Shown here: one piece after another, positions 48,901 to 59,883 of the stretch
How the letters are laid out: every line of letters begins with the position of its first letter
How positions within the stretch are numbered: position 1 is the first letter of the stretch
Assembly (NCBI GenBank): GCA_024305745.1
Contig: JAHRBS010000010.1
Coordinates: forward strand, 875,501 to 939,500
Length of the DNA stretch: 64,000 nucleotides
Reading direction: 5' to 3'
Origin: Polyporus tsugae
Taxonomy: Eukaryota; Basidiomycota; Agaricomycetes; Polyporales; Polyporaceae
Position numbers and translations under genes: made by a program
The notes under the pieces: generated by a model
The model's input: only the letters and a program-made list of their open reading frames with translations
What the model was told of the DNA's origin: nothing
The model's database searches: none

Positions 48901-51078
48901 ATGCACCCCTGGTTCCTTCTGCTTTTGCCCTTGCACGTCCTTGCTAGCAAAGACCGGCTGCTTGGTGTCTCGCCGGAACTTGCTGCTCGCTATGTATCCA
49001 CGAAGAAGGGCTCAGCGGAGACATGGCAGTGTTTAGACGGCTCCAAGACCATTGATTGGTCCGCGGTCAACGATGACTTCTGCGACTGTGCGGACGGAAG
49101 TGACGAGCCTGGTTCGTGATTGTCATGGGTTGCCAGTAAGCTGTGTCTTAATGCCCTTCGTTCAGGAACTAGCGCATGTCCCAACTCCCGCTTTTACTGT
49201 GTGAACGCTGGTCACGTCGGTTCATACATACCGGGCACTAGAGTAAGGGATGGTCTTTGTGGTACGTTGGCACATCTCTCCTGGTATTATTCTTGCTCAT
49301 ATCCTGCAAGAACCGGAGTGTTGCGACGGTTCGGATGAGCCCAAAGGCGTTTGCCCAAACGTCTGCAACCAAATCGGCGAGGAATACCGCGAGCGTGTAA
49401 AGGCGGAGAACAAGCTTCGCAAAACGGTATGTTCATTTACTGTTGGGAAAGCATTGTTGTTATCTTATATCCGTTGCAGGGCTCCAAGATTCGTTCGACG
49501 TATATTGCGTTTGCCCAGAAAGAGAAGAAGCGTCTCGAGGAAGAAGTCGCCGCGTCGGCGCAGGAGATTTCGACTCGCGAGAAGGAGGTTGCCCGTCTAA
49601 AAGGTGCGCCACTCGCCGTGTTCGTTTGTTGTATCTATCCGCTAACACGGAAATAGATCTTGTTAAGAGGACTGAATCTCTATCGGCGGCGGCGCTCCAG
49701 GAGAAGAAATCGTCCCGTAAGTGTCAGTCTTGTCCATGCTTCCCCCTTGTATTCATCTGCTATACCAGCTCTCTACCAGTCTCTCATGACCCACTCCACG
49801 GCCCTCAAGTCGCTTCAGCAGGAGCATAAGAAGCATCTGGAACAGGAGAAGGCGCTTGGCGATATCCTCGACCAGCTCCGCACAGGCTACAATCCCAACT
49901 ACCAGGACATGGCCGTCCTCGAGGCCGTCCGTGGATGGGAGCAACTCGCCGGTCTTCCCCACATCAACGACGTTGGCAAGGATGACGAGAATGCCGACGA
50001 GCTGGGCTCTGATGAGTCTGAGGACGCTACTGTTGAGGAGGAGGCGGTTGAGGAGGGCATGTGGACTGCTACGCAGCTCGAGCACCAGCTGGATGATCTC
50101 CTCAAGACCGACTACGATGGCCTGCTCATCGAACACGACAAGCACGTCGGCACGCCTGCGTCCCCAACCGCGATTCGTAAGTGCCGTTGACGATGAACCT
50201 TAGATGTATCCTGACACACTTGTATCACAGTCTTCAACCTATCGGCGTACCTCCCCGACGCGCTTGTTCCTCAGTACGAGTCTCTTCGTGACAAAGTCGT
50301 CTCCTGGCTCGCGTTGTTTGGCCTTACTCAGGACAAGAGTGGTAGCGCTGCTGGTTAGGGCTTACACGTTCAGTTTAATTTTTTTTGGCTGTTCTGACCG
50401 GCGGCTCTGTAGACACTTCCAAGGCACAGAAGGCGCTCAGCGATGCGGAGCATAGCCTCGACCTTGCACGGAAGGAGAAAGAGGACAAGGATCAGGAGCT
50501 TGCTCGCCTCTTCGACCCCGAGTGGTATGGTCGAGAGGGCGAGTGGAAGAAGCTTGCCAGTACCTGTATCGAGAAGCAAGTCGGAGAGTAAGTGCTGTCG
50601 CTTGCTGGTTGTCGCTCAGATTGGGCTGACGTCGTTGCAGCTACATCTATGAGGTCTGCTTTTTCGATGAAGCGCGCCAGAAGCCGGTCAGGGGTGGCTC
50701 GACATTCAGCTTGGGGTAAGTCGTGCTCGTCATCAAGGGGTGACGAGGATACTGAGCTGCATTACCAGCAACTTCGCCGAATGGAACAATGCCGAGGGCA
50801 TCGAGAAGGGTTCGCCCGCCTACTACAGCAAGCAACATTACACCCGCGGTGCTAAATGCTGGAACGGCCCCCAGCGTTCTGTCACGGTGGGTGCTGTTGT
50901 TCGGCTCCTTCAGCTGTCTCTCATGCCCATGTATCTTTAGCTGGTGATGAGCTGCGGCCTGGAGAATGCTGTGCTCTCTGTCGCGGAGCGTGAGAAGTGC
51001 GAGTATGAGTTTAAGGTAACCTCTCCTGCACTATGCTTGGCACCCTCTGCCGAGGATGTCAAGAGGGAGGAGTTGTGA
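48901..51078 (+). CDS. GTB1: Glucosidase II beta subunit (PRKCSH/GTB1)
   Basis: ER-lumen regulatory subunit of glucosidase II, which trims glucose from N-glycans during glycoprotein folding. The start at 48901 gives MHPWFLLLLPLHVLASKD, a clear signal peptide. Two LDL-receptor-A-like cysteine modules follow (WQCLDGSKTIDWSAVNDDFC with CADGSDEPG; FYCVNAGHVGSYIPGTRVRD with CCDGSDEPKGVCPNVC). Next is a coiled-coil and acidic middle (YIAFAQKEKKRLEEEVAASA; GSDESEDATVEEEAVEEG). The C-terminal MRH lectin domain has YIYEVCFFDEARQKPVRGG, FAEWNNAEG and KCWNGPQRSVTL. The cysteine-rich end VMSCGLENAVLSVAEREKCE follows, with stop at 51076. No HDEL-type signal is seen, so retention would rely on the alpha subunit. 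Several short introns. Confidence 0.93.
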
Positions 51079-51592
51079 ATTCCCTATAATAACCACCTGC
51101 TGTCTCCAATGCAATCAATCATATTATTATCTGAGCTGCAGTGGATCATGCTTTATAACATTGAATAGTCTCATAGGTGTATAGTTTTGCATAGTTATTG
51201 GAGCTGTTTTTGGACTTACTAATTGGAATATCAAAACAGGTGTAGGCCAGAATGTCAACCACAAGCTTAGAAAGAAAAGACAGAGAAGACAACTCTGACA
51301 TAATAGGCAGATCAGGACATAAAAAGAAAAGTGCACACCATAGTTTAAGATAGTTATGTATCCACTACTTGGTCATGTATTATATGACATGCATGCACCC
51401 ATTAATGGGAGGAAGTAAGCAAATATATTCAAGTTTGTGGAGAGTGGATATCTGACAGGACAAGAATATAGAATAGTATAGGATAGTAGACTTGGCTAAG
51501 CTGTGTAAATGTATTAGAGACACCCTACACCCCAGCCAAGTGAGGAAGGATAAATGAGCTACTGGGTACAATATATTATATTATATACAAGA

Positions 51593-51617
51593 TTGACATT
51601 TGGCTGGTACTATATAT
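51593..51617 (+). repeat. 25-bp direct repeat, copy 1
   Basis: First of two near-identical 25-bp copies (24 of 25 bases equal) containing TTGGCTGGTACTATATAT. The second copy is at 52035-52059, about 440 bp away, both inside the CpG-depleted island. Confidence 0.85.
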
Positions 51618-52021
51618 TGTAGATAGTAGATATTTATGCACTTGGCAATACTTGTATGTGAGCACTAAGCATGACTATGAATAATATCTGTGTGTTATCT
51701 ATGTGTAGCTGGTGTTAGGAGCCTTAGTGATGACATATTGTGCTTACTTAAAGAAGTCAGAGAGGCCAGTGTCCAGCCAGAAAGATCACAGCCTACAGGT
51801 TGCTGACACAGTTAATTGTGATGCACTTCTGATTCTGTCAAAAGTCTATCTATGACAAAGTCTGTATATTAGAAAGTGGCACAACTTCAGCCACACAAGC
51901 AGCTTTGTGATTGTGATTGGGAACATAATCAATTCTAGTTGCATTTCCAGTAGCAGTCACTGCCCATGCATGATGTTAGGAACAGACCAGCCACTGAACC
52001 AGCTATGCCAAAAGGGCGCAA

Positions 52022-52059
52022 TGTCAAGCTTGGCTTGACACTTGGCTGGTACTATATAT
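52022..52059 (+). repeat. 25-bp direct repeat copy 2 with adjacent hairpin
   Basis: The second 25-bp copy occupies 52035-52059. It overlaps a perfect 8-bp inverted repeat with a 3-nt loop at 52022-52040 (TGTCAAGC, TTG, GCTTGACA). Repeat plus palindrome is compatible with an internal or terminal part of a mobile element. Confidence 0.75.
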
Positions 52060-52498
52060 GTAGTTCGTAATGTGTTCATGACATATGAGCTCAAGTATTT
52101 ATAGTAAGGCTTGGCATTGCTATTAATAGATAGGAAGTATATATAGATAGAACTTATTGCCTTATATAGTTTAATGGACTTATAGCGTGAGAATTATCGG
52201 TCAACCAAATATGACCAAATAGAGCTTATACCGAGCTAGAAATCTGCCAGCTGTTTGTTTTCCCCTCCAACTTGGTTCAACCACTCCTGCCTTCTTATCT
52301 CACCTCTCGCCTTACTTTCAGATAACCATCTGAGAAGGATCAAACTATAGACTAGAGAGTAAGTACATCAATTTGGCACTCTCTACTGTAGAGTTACTAA
52401 GTTGTATCTAGTCTTTTGTTTGTTTGAGTTGTTATCTTCTGTTCAACTTCTAGTTGGATTCTCTGCCTTTCAATCTTCTACTTCAAACCACAATAGTT

Positions 52499-53777
52499 AT
52501 GTCTTATCAAGGCTAGTTTTCTGTGCTTATTGTTCTGAATCATTGTACTAATAATATTGCAGATAAAGCACTTCTGCAATTCCAAAACACCTTTGCAGAG
52601 CCAAATCACCAGGCTTCAACAGACTCAGACAATCCATCCTGGGCAACACTCTCAGCTGAACACACATCAGAGGAAGATGGCCTAGACTCAGAGTCCCAGA
52701 CAACAACTCCTGAACCTGCACAGAAAAAGGCATTATCCTCCTACACCACCACTCTCCATGGTAAATCAATTTTTTCAACATTATTCCCATGTCTCAACTC
52801 AGTTCAGATTTTGGTTTAGCATCAACAACATACAAGAATCCTTCAAACAATTTGAAGAGAGGGCGCTCTCCAGACTCTCTATTGGCACATCCATTGCTGG
52901 CAAAGAAGACAAAGATCCCCCCTTTGCCTCATGACACCCTTCTCAGGAATTGCCACACCCTCCAACCATCCCTCCATCCTTCTTGCCATTACCACAGCAA
53001 CATTGGCATCTCACCACAAGAACCCACCAGAGCTTGGGCTGCGCCTCCATCACATCATACAGCCTCTCTAAGATGGCAGCGCGCACCTTTGTCCTCTCAT
53101 GGACCACAGCCTGCTTTCCCCAGCGCTCCAACACATCAAGTCCTCCGACCACGGAAGCACTGGCCACCCCTCACCGATAGCTCCAGCATTGAAGATTGGG
53201 CATTGGTAGATGATGCGCTGCGCACCCAGGTCGCTTCTGCCCACATCCTCCCCAGTTATGCACAGTTACCTGTGCCATGGGAACCGGAGGGTGGTATGGT
53301 TGGGCGAGGCAATGGGATGCACATCCCCCTGACGCGATTCACCGATCTAGAGAAGGGGAGCAAGGGTAAAGAACGCGCACGATCAGGATGGACAGCGCCA
53401 CGGTGGTCGAATGTGGGCGAGTTCAAAGCGCGCCTAGACACGATGTACGGACCTGGAGACATCAACCGGGGCCTGGGCAGAGGACCAAAGAACGTGAGTG
53501 CCACTCCTCTGAACGCGGCCGCGGTGGGAAGAGGCTCGCCGGGGGCGGTGGTAATAAACGAGAATTGTGCATGCTCACTGACTTACTTATTTGGTGATCA
53601 TCTTCGTAGATCCCGGCCGGCAACGTGGAGTCGGGTCCTGCGCCCGACCAACTTGCCCTTGTCGGCCTACGCGATCCTGAGGCTGCGCAAGGCTCCACGT
53701 TAACGGAGGACGAAGATGACCCGGAAATGTCGCTGGGAGGGATGCGCCGAGGGAGGCTTGAGAATCCGAGTCCGTAA
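52499..53777 (+). CDS. Hypothetical protein with chimeric composition (AT-rich 5' exons, GC-rich 3' exons)
   Basis: Not a family I recognise. The model has four exons: 52499-52511, 52563-52760, 52808-53493 and 53610-53777, giving 354 residues with frame kept at every junction. Intron 1 (52512-52562) would use a GC donor (CAAG/GCTAGT) but has a perfect TACTAAT branch site and a TTGCAG acceptor. The N-terminal part (MSYQDKALLQFQNTFAEPNH, then SEEDGLDSESQTTTPEPAQK) lies in CpG-poor, AT-rich DNA. From about 53040 the same frame continues in normal GC-rich sequence (SSSIEDWALVDDALRTQVAS; GWTAPRWSNVGEFKARLDTM) and ends LGGMRRGRLENPSP. The protein is polar and Ser/Pro-rich with KGKERAR, perhaps nuclear. 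It may be a fusion of element sequence to a native gene, or a native gene whose 5' end lies elsewhere. Confidence 0.6.
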
Positions 53778-54318
53778 AGGGATACTCGTGCATTCAGGCG
53801 TCATGGAGCGTCGGGAAAGTCGTCGGAGATCGAGTGAATTTGGTAGGACCGACCGTCGATGCAGTCTTCCGAGGTGGCACGCCCGGTAAGTGGCACTGGC
53901 GTGATCGTTGCGATCGGGCCACGATTGTTGAATGACTTGGTTCTTGCTAGATTATAGATACCATAGAAGGATGTGCACGTTCTTGCTCGCGCCAGTTAGG
54001 ATATCGCGTCCTCATGTAGCTCAGGCAGATGATACGAATGTGGTTTCATAAGTGGAATGCTCGACGTTCCGGCCGATGAGATGAAAGAGTAAGCACTGGG
54101 CCCGTTATGAAGCGGTCGAGGGAAACGTGCGAGGACGAGGCGGTGCACGGGTGATTGCGGTTTGACATGTGTGACTATGTGTTACATACATGACAGCGTC
54201 ACTGTGTGTGACGGCGGAGGAGCCAGCGTTGGGAGCTGTTTTTTGTGGTCATCACCAACATCTCGTACTTCCTGTCACCATCCCTGCAAACGACCCTTGC
54301 CCCCTCCCCACTCTGAAT
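53778..54318. other. Spacer upstream of the PHO80-like cyclin
   Basis: About 540 bases with normal GC content, expected to hold the 3' end of the hypothetical gene and the cyclin promoter and leader. No further gene seen. Confidence 0.45.
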
Positions 54319-55856
54319 ATGCTCGCTCTGGCGCCGCAACCGATGCATACACCTGTAGATGTCCCTCATAGAACGCAGCCACCCACTCCGAGCTCATCAA
54401 CAAGACCCACCTTCCGCAAAGTCACCCCCTCCTACACTTCTGCGTCCTCATCGAGCCATTCTGCTCATACTAGCCACTCTGGAGCCCACCCATCCCACCC
54501 TGCTCCCCTAGAGGTTGTCTCCTCATCTCGACGCGCCACGCCACAGCGGACACCATCCTTCGCATCAAATGCTCGCACCACGGTGTACGATGGACACGAG
54601 GATGATCCTTCAACCCCCCCAGGGTCCGAATCCGAGGACAACGAGCCGGAGACGAATATGCAGTCTAGTCCTGTGCCCGTGGATATCCACGCTTATGACT
54701 CGACGACATTGCTGCGGCTCCTAGCCAATGCATTGACCGAGATCGCGTCCATGAACACAGACCGCGACCATTCCGAACCATACCTATCCTCCTCTTCGGC
54801 CCATTCGCATGCCAGCCCTTCCGAGCCTCACCCTCCGATATGGCGGACGTTGACCACCGCCTCCCGCCACGCCCTTTCCACCGCCTCGTCCCTCTCCTTC
54901 CACGCGCGCAATGTCCCAACAATCGCCTTGGAAGCATACCTTACTCGCATCCAGAAGTACTGCCCAGCGAGCAACGAGGTTTTCCTATCATTGCTCGTCT
55001 ACTTCGACAGGATGATGAAGCTGGCGAAGGAGGCGTGTGGAAAGGTGTTCGCGATTGATATGTACAACGTCCACCGGCTCGTCATCGCCGGTGTGACGGT
55101 GGCGAGCAAGTTCTTCAGCGACGTCTTCTACACCAACTCGCGGTACGCAAAGGTGAGCCCTACTTAATCTGATCACCAGTGGTTCTCGATGGCTTATTTG
55201 CGTACCATCCTTCCTCCCAGGTCGGCGGTCTCCCGTTGACCGAGCTCAATCAGCTCGAGCTGCAGTTCTTGCTCCTGAACAACTTTCATCTGATGATCTC
55301 ACAAAGTGAGATGCAGTATTACGCGAGCAAACTGGTACAACAGTCCCAAATACCCTCTGGTATCTCCCTCCTCCCATTCCTCCCCGACGCTTCCTCCGCA
55401 CCTCACGATTTCCGCCGATCTCCCGTCGGCCCTGTGAAGTACTTCGCAGCGCTCGACGGATACATCACCCATCTTCACGCGCGGGCGCGTCCGACACAAC
55501 GCGATTCGGACATCCACGCACACCCCCCTTCCTACACACCGTCTTCATCCCGCCCAACGTCCGAGTACCGGAGGTCGACTAGCTCCTACTCGACATCATC
55601 TGCCTCAGACGCAGTTACGGACTCTGGCGATACTGAGACCGACTTCGATGGCGAGACGGACGACGAGCCAACTATCCGAGCGCCTCATTCGTCGGCGTCC
55701 TCCGAGACGATGAGTCTGCATTCCGCTGCGAGCGATGCAGACTCAATATACAACGAGGATGACCGGAGCGAGGCCGGGGAGAACGGGCATCCATATCCGC
55801 ACACTAATGGCACGCGGACGGGAGACTACCACCATCTGGACATGATGAGCCCTTAA
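54319..55856 (+). CDS. PHO80: PHO80-like cyclin
   Basis: Cyclin partner of a Pho85-class kinase, in yeast the negative regulator of the phosphate response. The ATG at 54319 (MLALAPQPMHTPVDVPHRTQ) is chosen as start; an in-frame ATG at 54190 would add 43 residues. A Ser/Thr/Pro-rich region precedes the cyclin box. The box itself reads STTLLRLLANALTEIASMN, then FHARNVPTIALEAYLTRIQK, CPASNEVFLSLLVYFDRMMK and YNVHRLVIAGVTVASKFFSD. After VFYTNSRYAK an intron (about 55154-55219) joins VGGLPLTELNQLELQFLLLN and NFHLMISQSEMQYYA. These are the strongly conserved PHO80/PREG features (SKFFSD, YAKVGGL, ELNxLE). The C-terminal tail is acidic and Ser-rich, ending DMMSP. Third Pho85-type cyclin in the window. 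Confidence 0.9.
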
Positions 55857-56515
55857 GGGGGCTTGTAGACAGCGGGACTGTCCCCACGGGCGACGCACCG
55901 CGACGGACTAATCGCCGTGCGTCATAGACGTGCTCGGGATGCTGGGATGGCGGCATTGCTGGGCCGTGATCGGCGTATTCGCACGCGCTCGCTGTACTGT
56001 GAATGATGTTATTATCGTAAGTACGCACCGGACTTCGTTCCAAGCTGCTTTTTTGCCACACACATACGACATTGATCGTGTATATACACTCCATAATCAG
56101 GCGCTTCGGTTTCTTTATTCTCGTTGCTACATTGTACAGTGGTCATTCTTCTCCATGGCTCTCATGTTCATGCACAAGTATGTTATGTCGAGCGTCCGCA
56201 AATATACTGAGCGTCATCTGTATTGCTTGTTTTGCGTGGTTGCCCATCAGTAGTACATACATTCTATTCCCTCTCGGATCCGGATGAATAGGGATAGGGA
56301 AAAACATCCTTCTACATGAATTGTACGTTGGAGGTCTGACTATCAGTGTTAGCGTGATTGTGACCGTCGGTTTCAAAAGCTGTACTTACTGTATGGTAAG
56401 ACGGGATAAACAGGTTGGCGCTTAGAGAGATGAATCGGGGTCACAACGTTGTGGTGACAGTGCGCGATGCTCCTTCTCAAGTTCTCTTTCCCCAGGTCCT
56501 CGTCCAGGCCAGACC
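55857..56515. other. Spacer between PHO80-like cyclin and HDA1
   Basis: About 660 bases with the cyclin 3' untranslated region and the deacetylase promoter. I see no coding frame or repeat of note. Confidence 0.45.
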
Positions 56516-59469
56516 ATGTCGCTGCCCAACGGAGACTCGACATCCAACGACGGTATGGACGTAGACAGGTCGCATAGCGCCTCGGCTAGGCCGACCTTCA
56601 AGGTCCCTTCTGTCCCATCTCGCCCGCGCGCCGCCTCTGTTCCCGCCACTTTGCGGGAAAGCGCGTTCCAGGTTGGGTATGTGTACTCGAGCAAGATGAT
56701 GACCCACAGCTGTCCCCGCGGCCACTGCGAGCAGCCGGAGCGCATCTCGCGCATATTTGACATTCTGAAGCAGCACGGCTGCCTGGCCGAGATGAAGCAA
56801 CTCCCGATCCGACGCGTCCTGAGGGAGGAAGCGCTCCTCGTCCACAGCCAATCTTTATGGGAGAAAGTCCTCGCGCTGCACGGTAGGCCACTGTCCTCCA
56901 AGGTTGTGCTTTCTTTGGACGTTATTGACCGGAGCCTTTTTTGCTAGCTCTCACCGAGCAGGACATAGCTGATTCCGAGGCGTACTACAATGACCTCTCT
57001 CTTTATGTCCATCCCACTACGCCATACGCAGCTCAGTTGAGTGCGGGAGGCGTCATCGAGGCAGCTCTTGCCGTAGTTCGTGGTGAAGTCAAGAAGGCAT
57101 TCGCCATCGTACGGCCACCGGGTCACCACGCCGAGCCTGACGAGCATATGGGTTTTTGCTTCTTCAATAATGTCTCGATCGCTGCCAAGGTCGTTCAGCT
57201 CAAGACACCAATCAAGAAGATATTGATTCTAGATTGGTATGTGCGAGGAATCGGGAGCGGCATGCCCATCGCTGACCGATCGACAGGGACGTCCACCACG
57301 GTAATGATTTGGGAAACCCCTACTACTCTATGCTCACACAATGCAGGCAACGGCACGCAACGGGCCTTCAACGACGACCCATCCGTGCTCTACATCTCCC
57401 TACACCGCTACGAGGGGGGAAACTTCTATCCTAATGGCCCCTTCGGGAGTATGACCTCTTGTGGGGAGGGTGCCGGTGCTGGCTTGTACGTTGCAATGAC
57501 ATAGCTTGGCTTTCTAGTGGCGGAAGTTGACGATTTCATGCCCGATAGTTCTGTCAACATCCCTTGGCCTGAGAAGGGAATGGGCGACGCCGACTACATC
57601 CTGGCTTTCCAGAAGATCGTCATGCCTATCGCTCTCGAGTTCTCTCCGGAGCTTGTCATGAGTCAGTCCTACATTTCGGATGGTAAACACGCTTATTAAC
57701 TACTGTGTTACAGTTTCTGCCGGGTTTGACGCGGCGGACGGTGATGACCTCGGCGAATGTCATGTATCACCCGCCGGGTACGCGCATATGACCCACATGT
57801 TGTGCTCACTTGCCGGGGGCAAAGTCGTCGTGGCGCTTGAAGTAAGTTTTAAGGTTCATGAGTATCAATCGCGTAGCTCACGTTCGAATAATAGGGAGGT
57901 TACTCTCTGGACGCCATTGCCAACTCGGCATTGGCGGTGACGCAAATGATCCTGGGTGGCGTGCCTCCTCAACTATCGCCCATGACCGCGTCCGAGGCCG
58001 CTACTGAGACTATCTATCAGGTGGCCATGGAGCAGAGCAAATTCTGGAAGAACGTCGATCCCAAGGCCTGCGAGCCTATTGAAGGTGAGTATATGCGTTC
58101 ACAAACGATGCTATGGTGGTGCCTGACGAAGCGACTTGCAACGCAGAGATGGAGCCTATCGCAATCGCCCTCCCAGGTACGCCAGGCTACGAATACCCAG
58201 GGAAACTTTCTCCTTACATTTCCTACTTAGAATTGTTGAAATCCCATCGCCAAGAATATTTGTTCAAGACCCACGGAATGGTGGAAGTGCCACTCATGAA
58301 CCAAGCCCTCATAGAACGCTTCCAAGCCCAGGTCGCTTGCACGTCGGTATCATTCAAGATGCCCAAAAGACTATTATCGTCTTACCGCCGTTGACAGTCC
58401 CGATATCATGGAGAACAACACATTGGTCGTCTTTGTACATGAATTGTAAGTTCATAATGTTGAGTGTTGGGTTGACCTTCTAACATTTCCTTCAGCGGTA
58501 ACCTTCGTGTAGAGCTGGAGTCCGTGATGTATTGCGATGTTCGCCAAGAGCACTCATACCTGGTAGGTGATCCCCCAACCCCCACATCCCTTTCCCCGCC
58601 ACGTGCGCATACAAGTCTTGACCGCCAGGGTGCCACTTAGGTGGATTGCTCGAAAGAAATGCTCGGCTGGGCAAAGAAAGAGAACTATGCCGTTCTCGAC
58701 GTCAATGTCTTCGGAAAGCCGTTTCCTAAGACAAAGGTGTGTTGCTGATCAAGAAACGCTTCAGCGCTGACACTTTCGCCTGCAGCTGAAGAACACCGAC
58801 GATTACGCCGGTGCAGTCATGGTATACCTCTGGGACAACTATATCCAGTAGGTCTCCTTAAGATGAACCTACCATCTAGCCGTCTCCCTAAACTGTGGTG
58901 TCCTAGACTTACGGATGCGCGTCAAGTGATCCTCATCGGCCACGGCCCAGGATGCGCTCCCATCATGAGCTTGATCCAACAACGCGGTACGCCTGCCTCT
59001 CTATATGCACCCGAGGACCTCACCGACCAATGATGTGTTGCAGCCACGAGCGTTATGAAGACGGTAAAGGGTGTCGTACAAGTCGTGGGACATCACAACG
59101 TTCCGTACACCCCGCGGGACATGGAGGTCCTGCGCCAGTGGTACTACGATGTAAGTCCCTCTCTGCCTCCCAATCTGTGTACCCTCGCCACTGACCCGTC
59201 ATCCTTTCGAACGGACGCAGAACTCCATTGTCGTCGTTCCCGCCAACCACCGCATATTCCAAAACCCGAAGACCTTCAAGAAGCACGGCAACATCTTCCG
59301 CATAGGTACATGGCCCTGTGCTGTATAGCGTCCAGGTGCTCACATCGTCGTCTGCACAGCTGAGGAGAAGCCGATCAAGCTCATCATCAAGGCTATGCCT
59401 GGGATCCAGAGCTACGTCCGGGAAAAGCTCGGCAGTTCAGCCCGCGCCAATGGCGAGACGAAGCACTAG
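56516..59469 (+). CDS. HDA1: Class II histone deacetylase, HDA1-type, with Arb2 domain
   Basis: Zinc-dependent lysine deacetylase that removes acetyl groups from histone tails and represses transcription. The start at 56516 gives a short Ser-rich leader, then [20 protein letters not shown] and [15 protein letters not shown]. Catalytic motifs: [20 protein letters not shown] (tandem histidines), then DWDVHHGNGTQ rebuilt over two introns near 57240-57345 (zinc ligands). Next are [32 protein letters not shown] and [20 protein letters not shown]. The C-terminal third is the Arb2-type domain of HDA1 enzymes ([60 protein letters not shown]), ending GETKH. Many short introns. The combination of class II catalytic domain and Arb2 tail separates it from RPD3 and HOS enzymes. 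Confidence 0.93.
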
Positions 59470-59883
59470 TCTCGGTTTCGTCCAAGCTTGTTGCAGAAGG
59501 TTTCGCCTCTGTTCAGTCGCAGAATCCAAGGTCTCCTTGTCAGGTGGGGATGTCGCGCCGCGAAACGTTGTAGTGAACGACGCATCGCCCAATCCCGGGA
59601 TCGCAGGTCCATCTCGTTATTCGTTTCCGTAACGTCTCGTAACGACGCTTCTTGAGTCGCGCTCTGTATGAATCTGATCATGTATTGCTTTCGAATTGTT
59701 CTCCTGTCGTCCTTTGCACGTATATACTGGTTCATTTACTCGGGTTTCCTGTTCAACTCAGAGTGGTCAAGATCCTTCACACGGTCTGATATGACGATGA
59801 AAAGCGACCCGGGATGAATCTAGACCTGCAATACCTACAACGGACGGCATAAACTGCTACACAAGCATCCCAGTCCACACTCG
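59470..59883. other. Convergent spacer (HDA1 / SWD1)
   Basis: About 410 bases between two stop codons on opposite strands, so 3' untranslated sequence of both. Nothing else seen. Confidence 0.5.

Larger units (their letters stand above)
51053..52862. other. AT-rich, CpG-depleted island, probable remnant of a methylated transposable element
   Basis: Base composition changes abruptly at the end of the glucosidase II gene. Reading every line, I find no CG dinucleotide from 51053 to 52016 and only six between 51053 and 52862 (near 52017, 52066, 52186, 52198, 52232, 52308). Flanking genes have many per 100 bases. The block is rich in TG and CA and in TATATA runs. This is what long-term deamination of methylated CpG would leave, and CpG methylation in basidiomycetes is aimed mainly at transposons. 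No transposase or reverse transcriptase frame survives in 51079-52498. Its right side carries the 5' exons of the gene at 52499. Confidence 0.7.
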
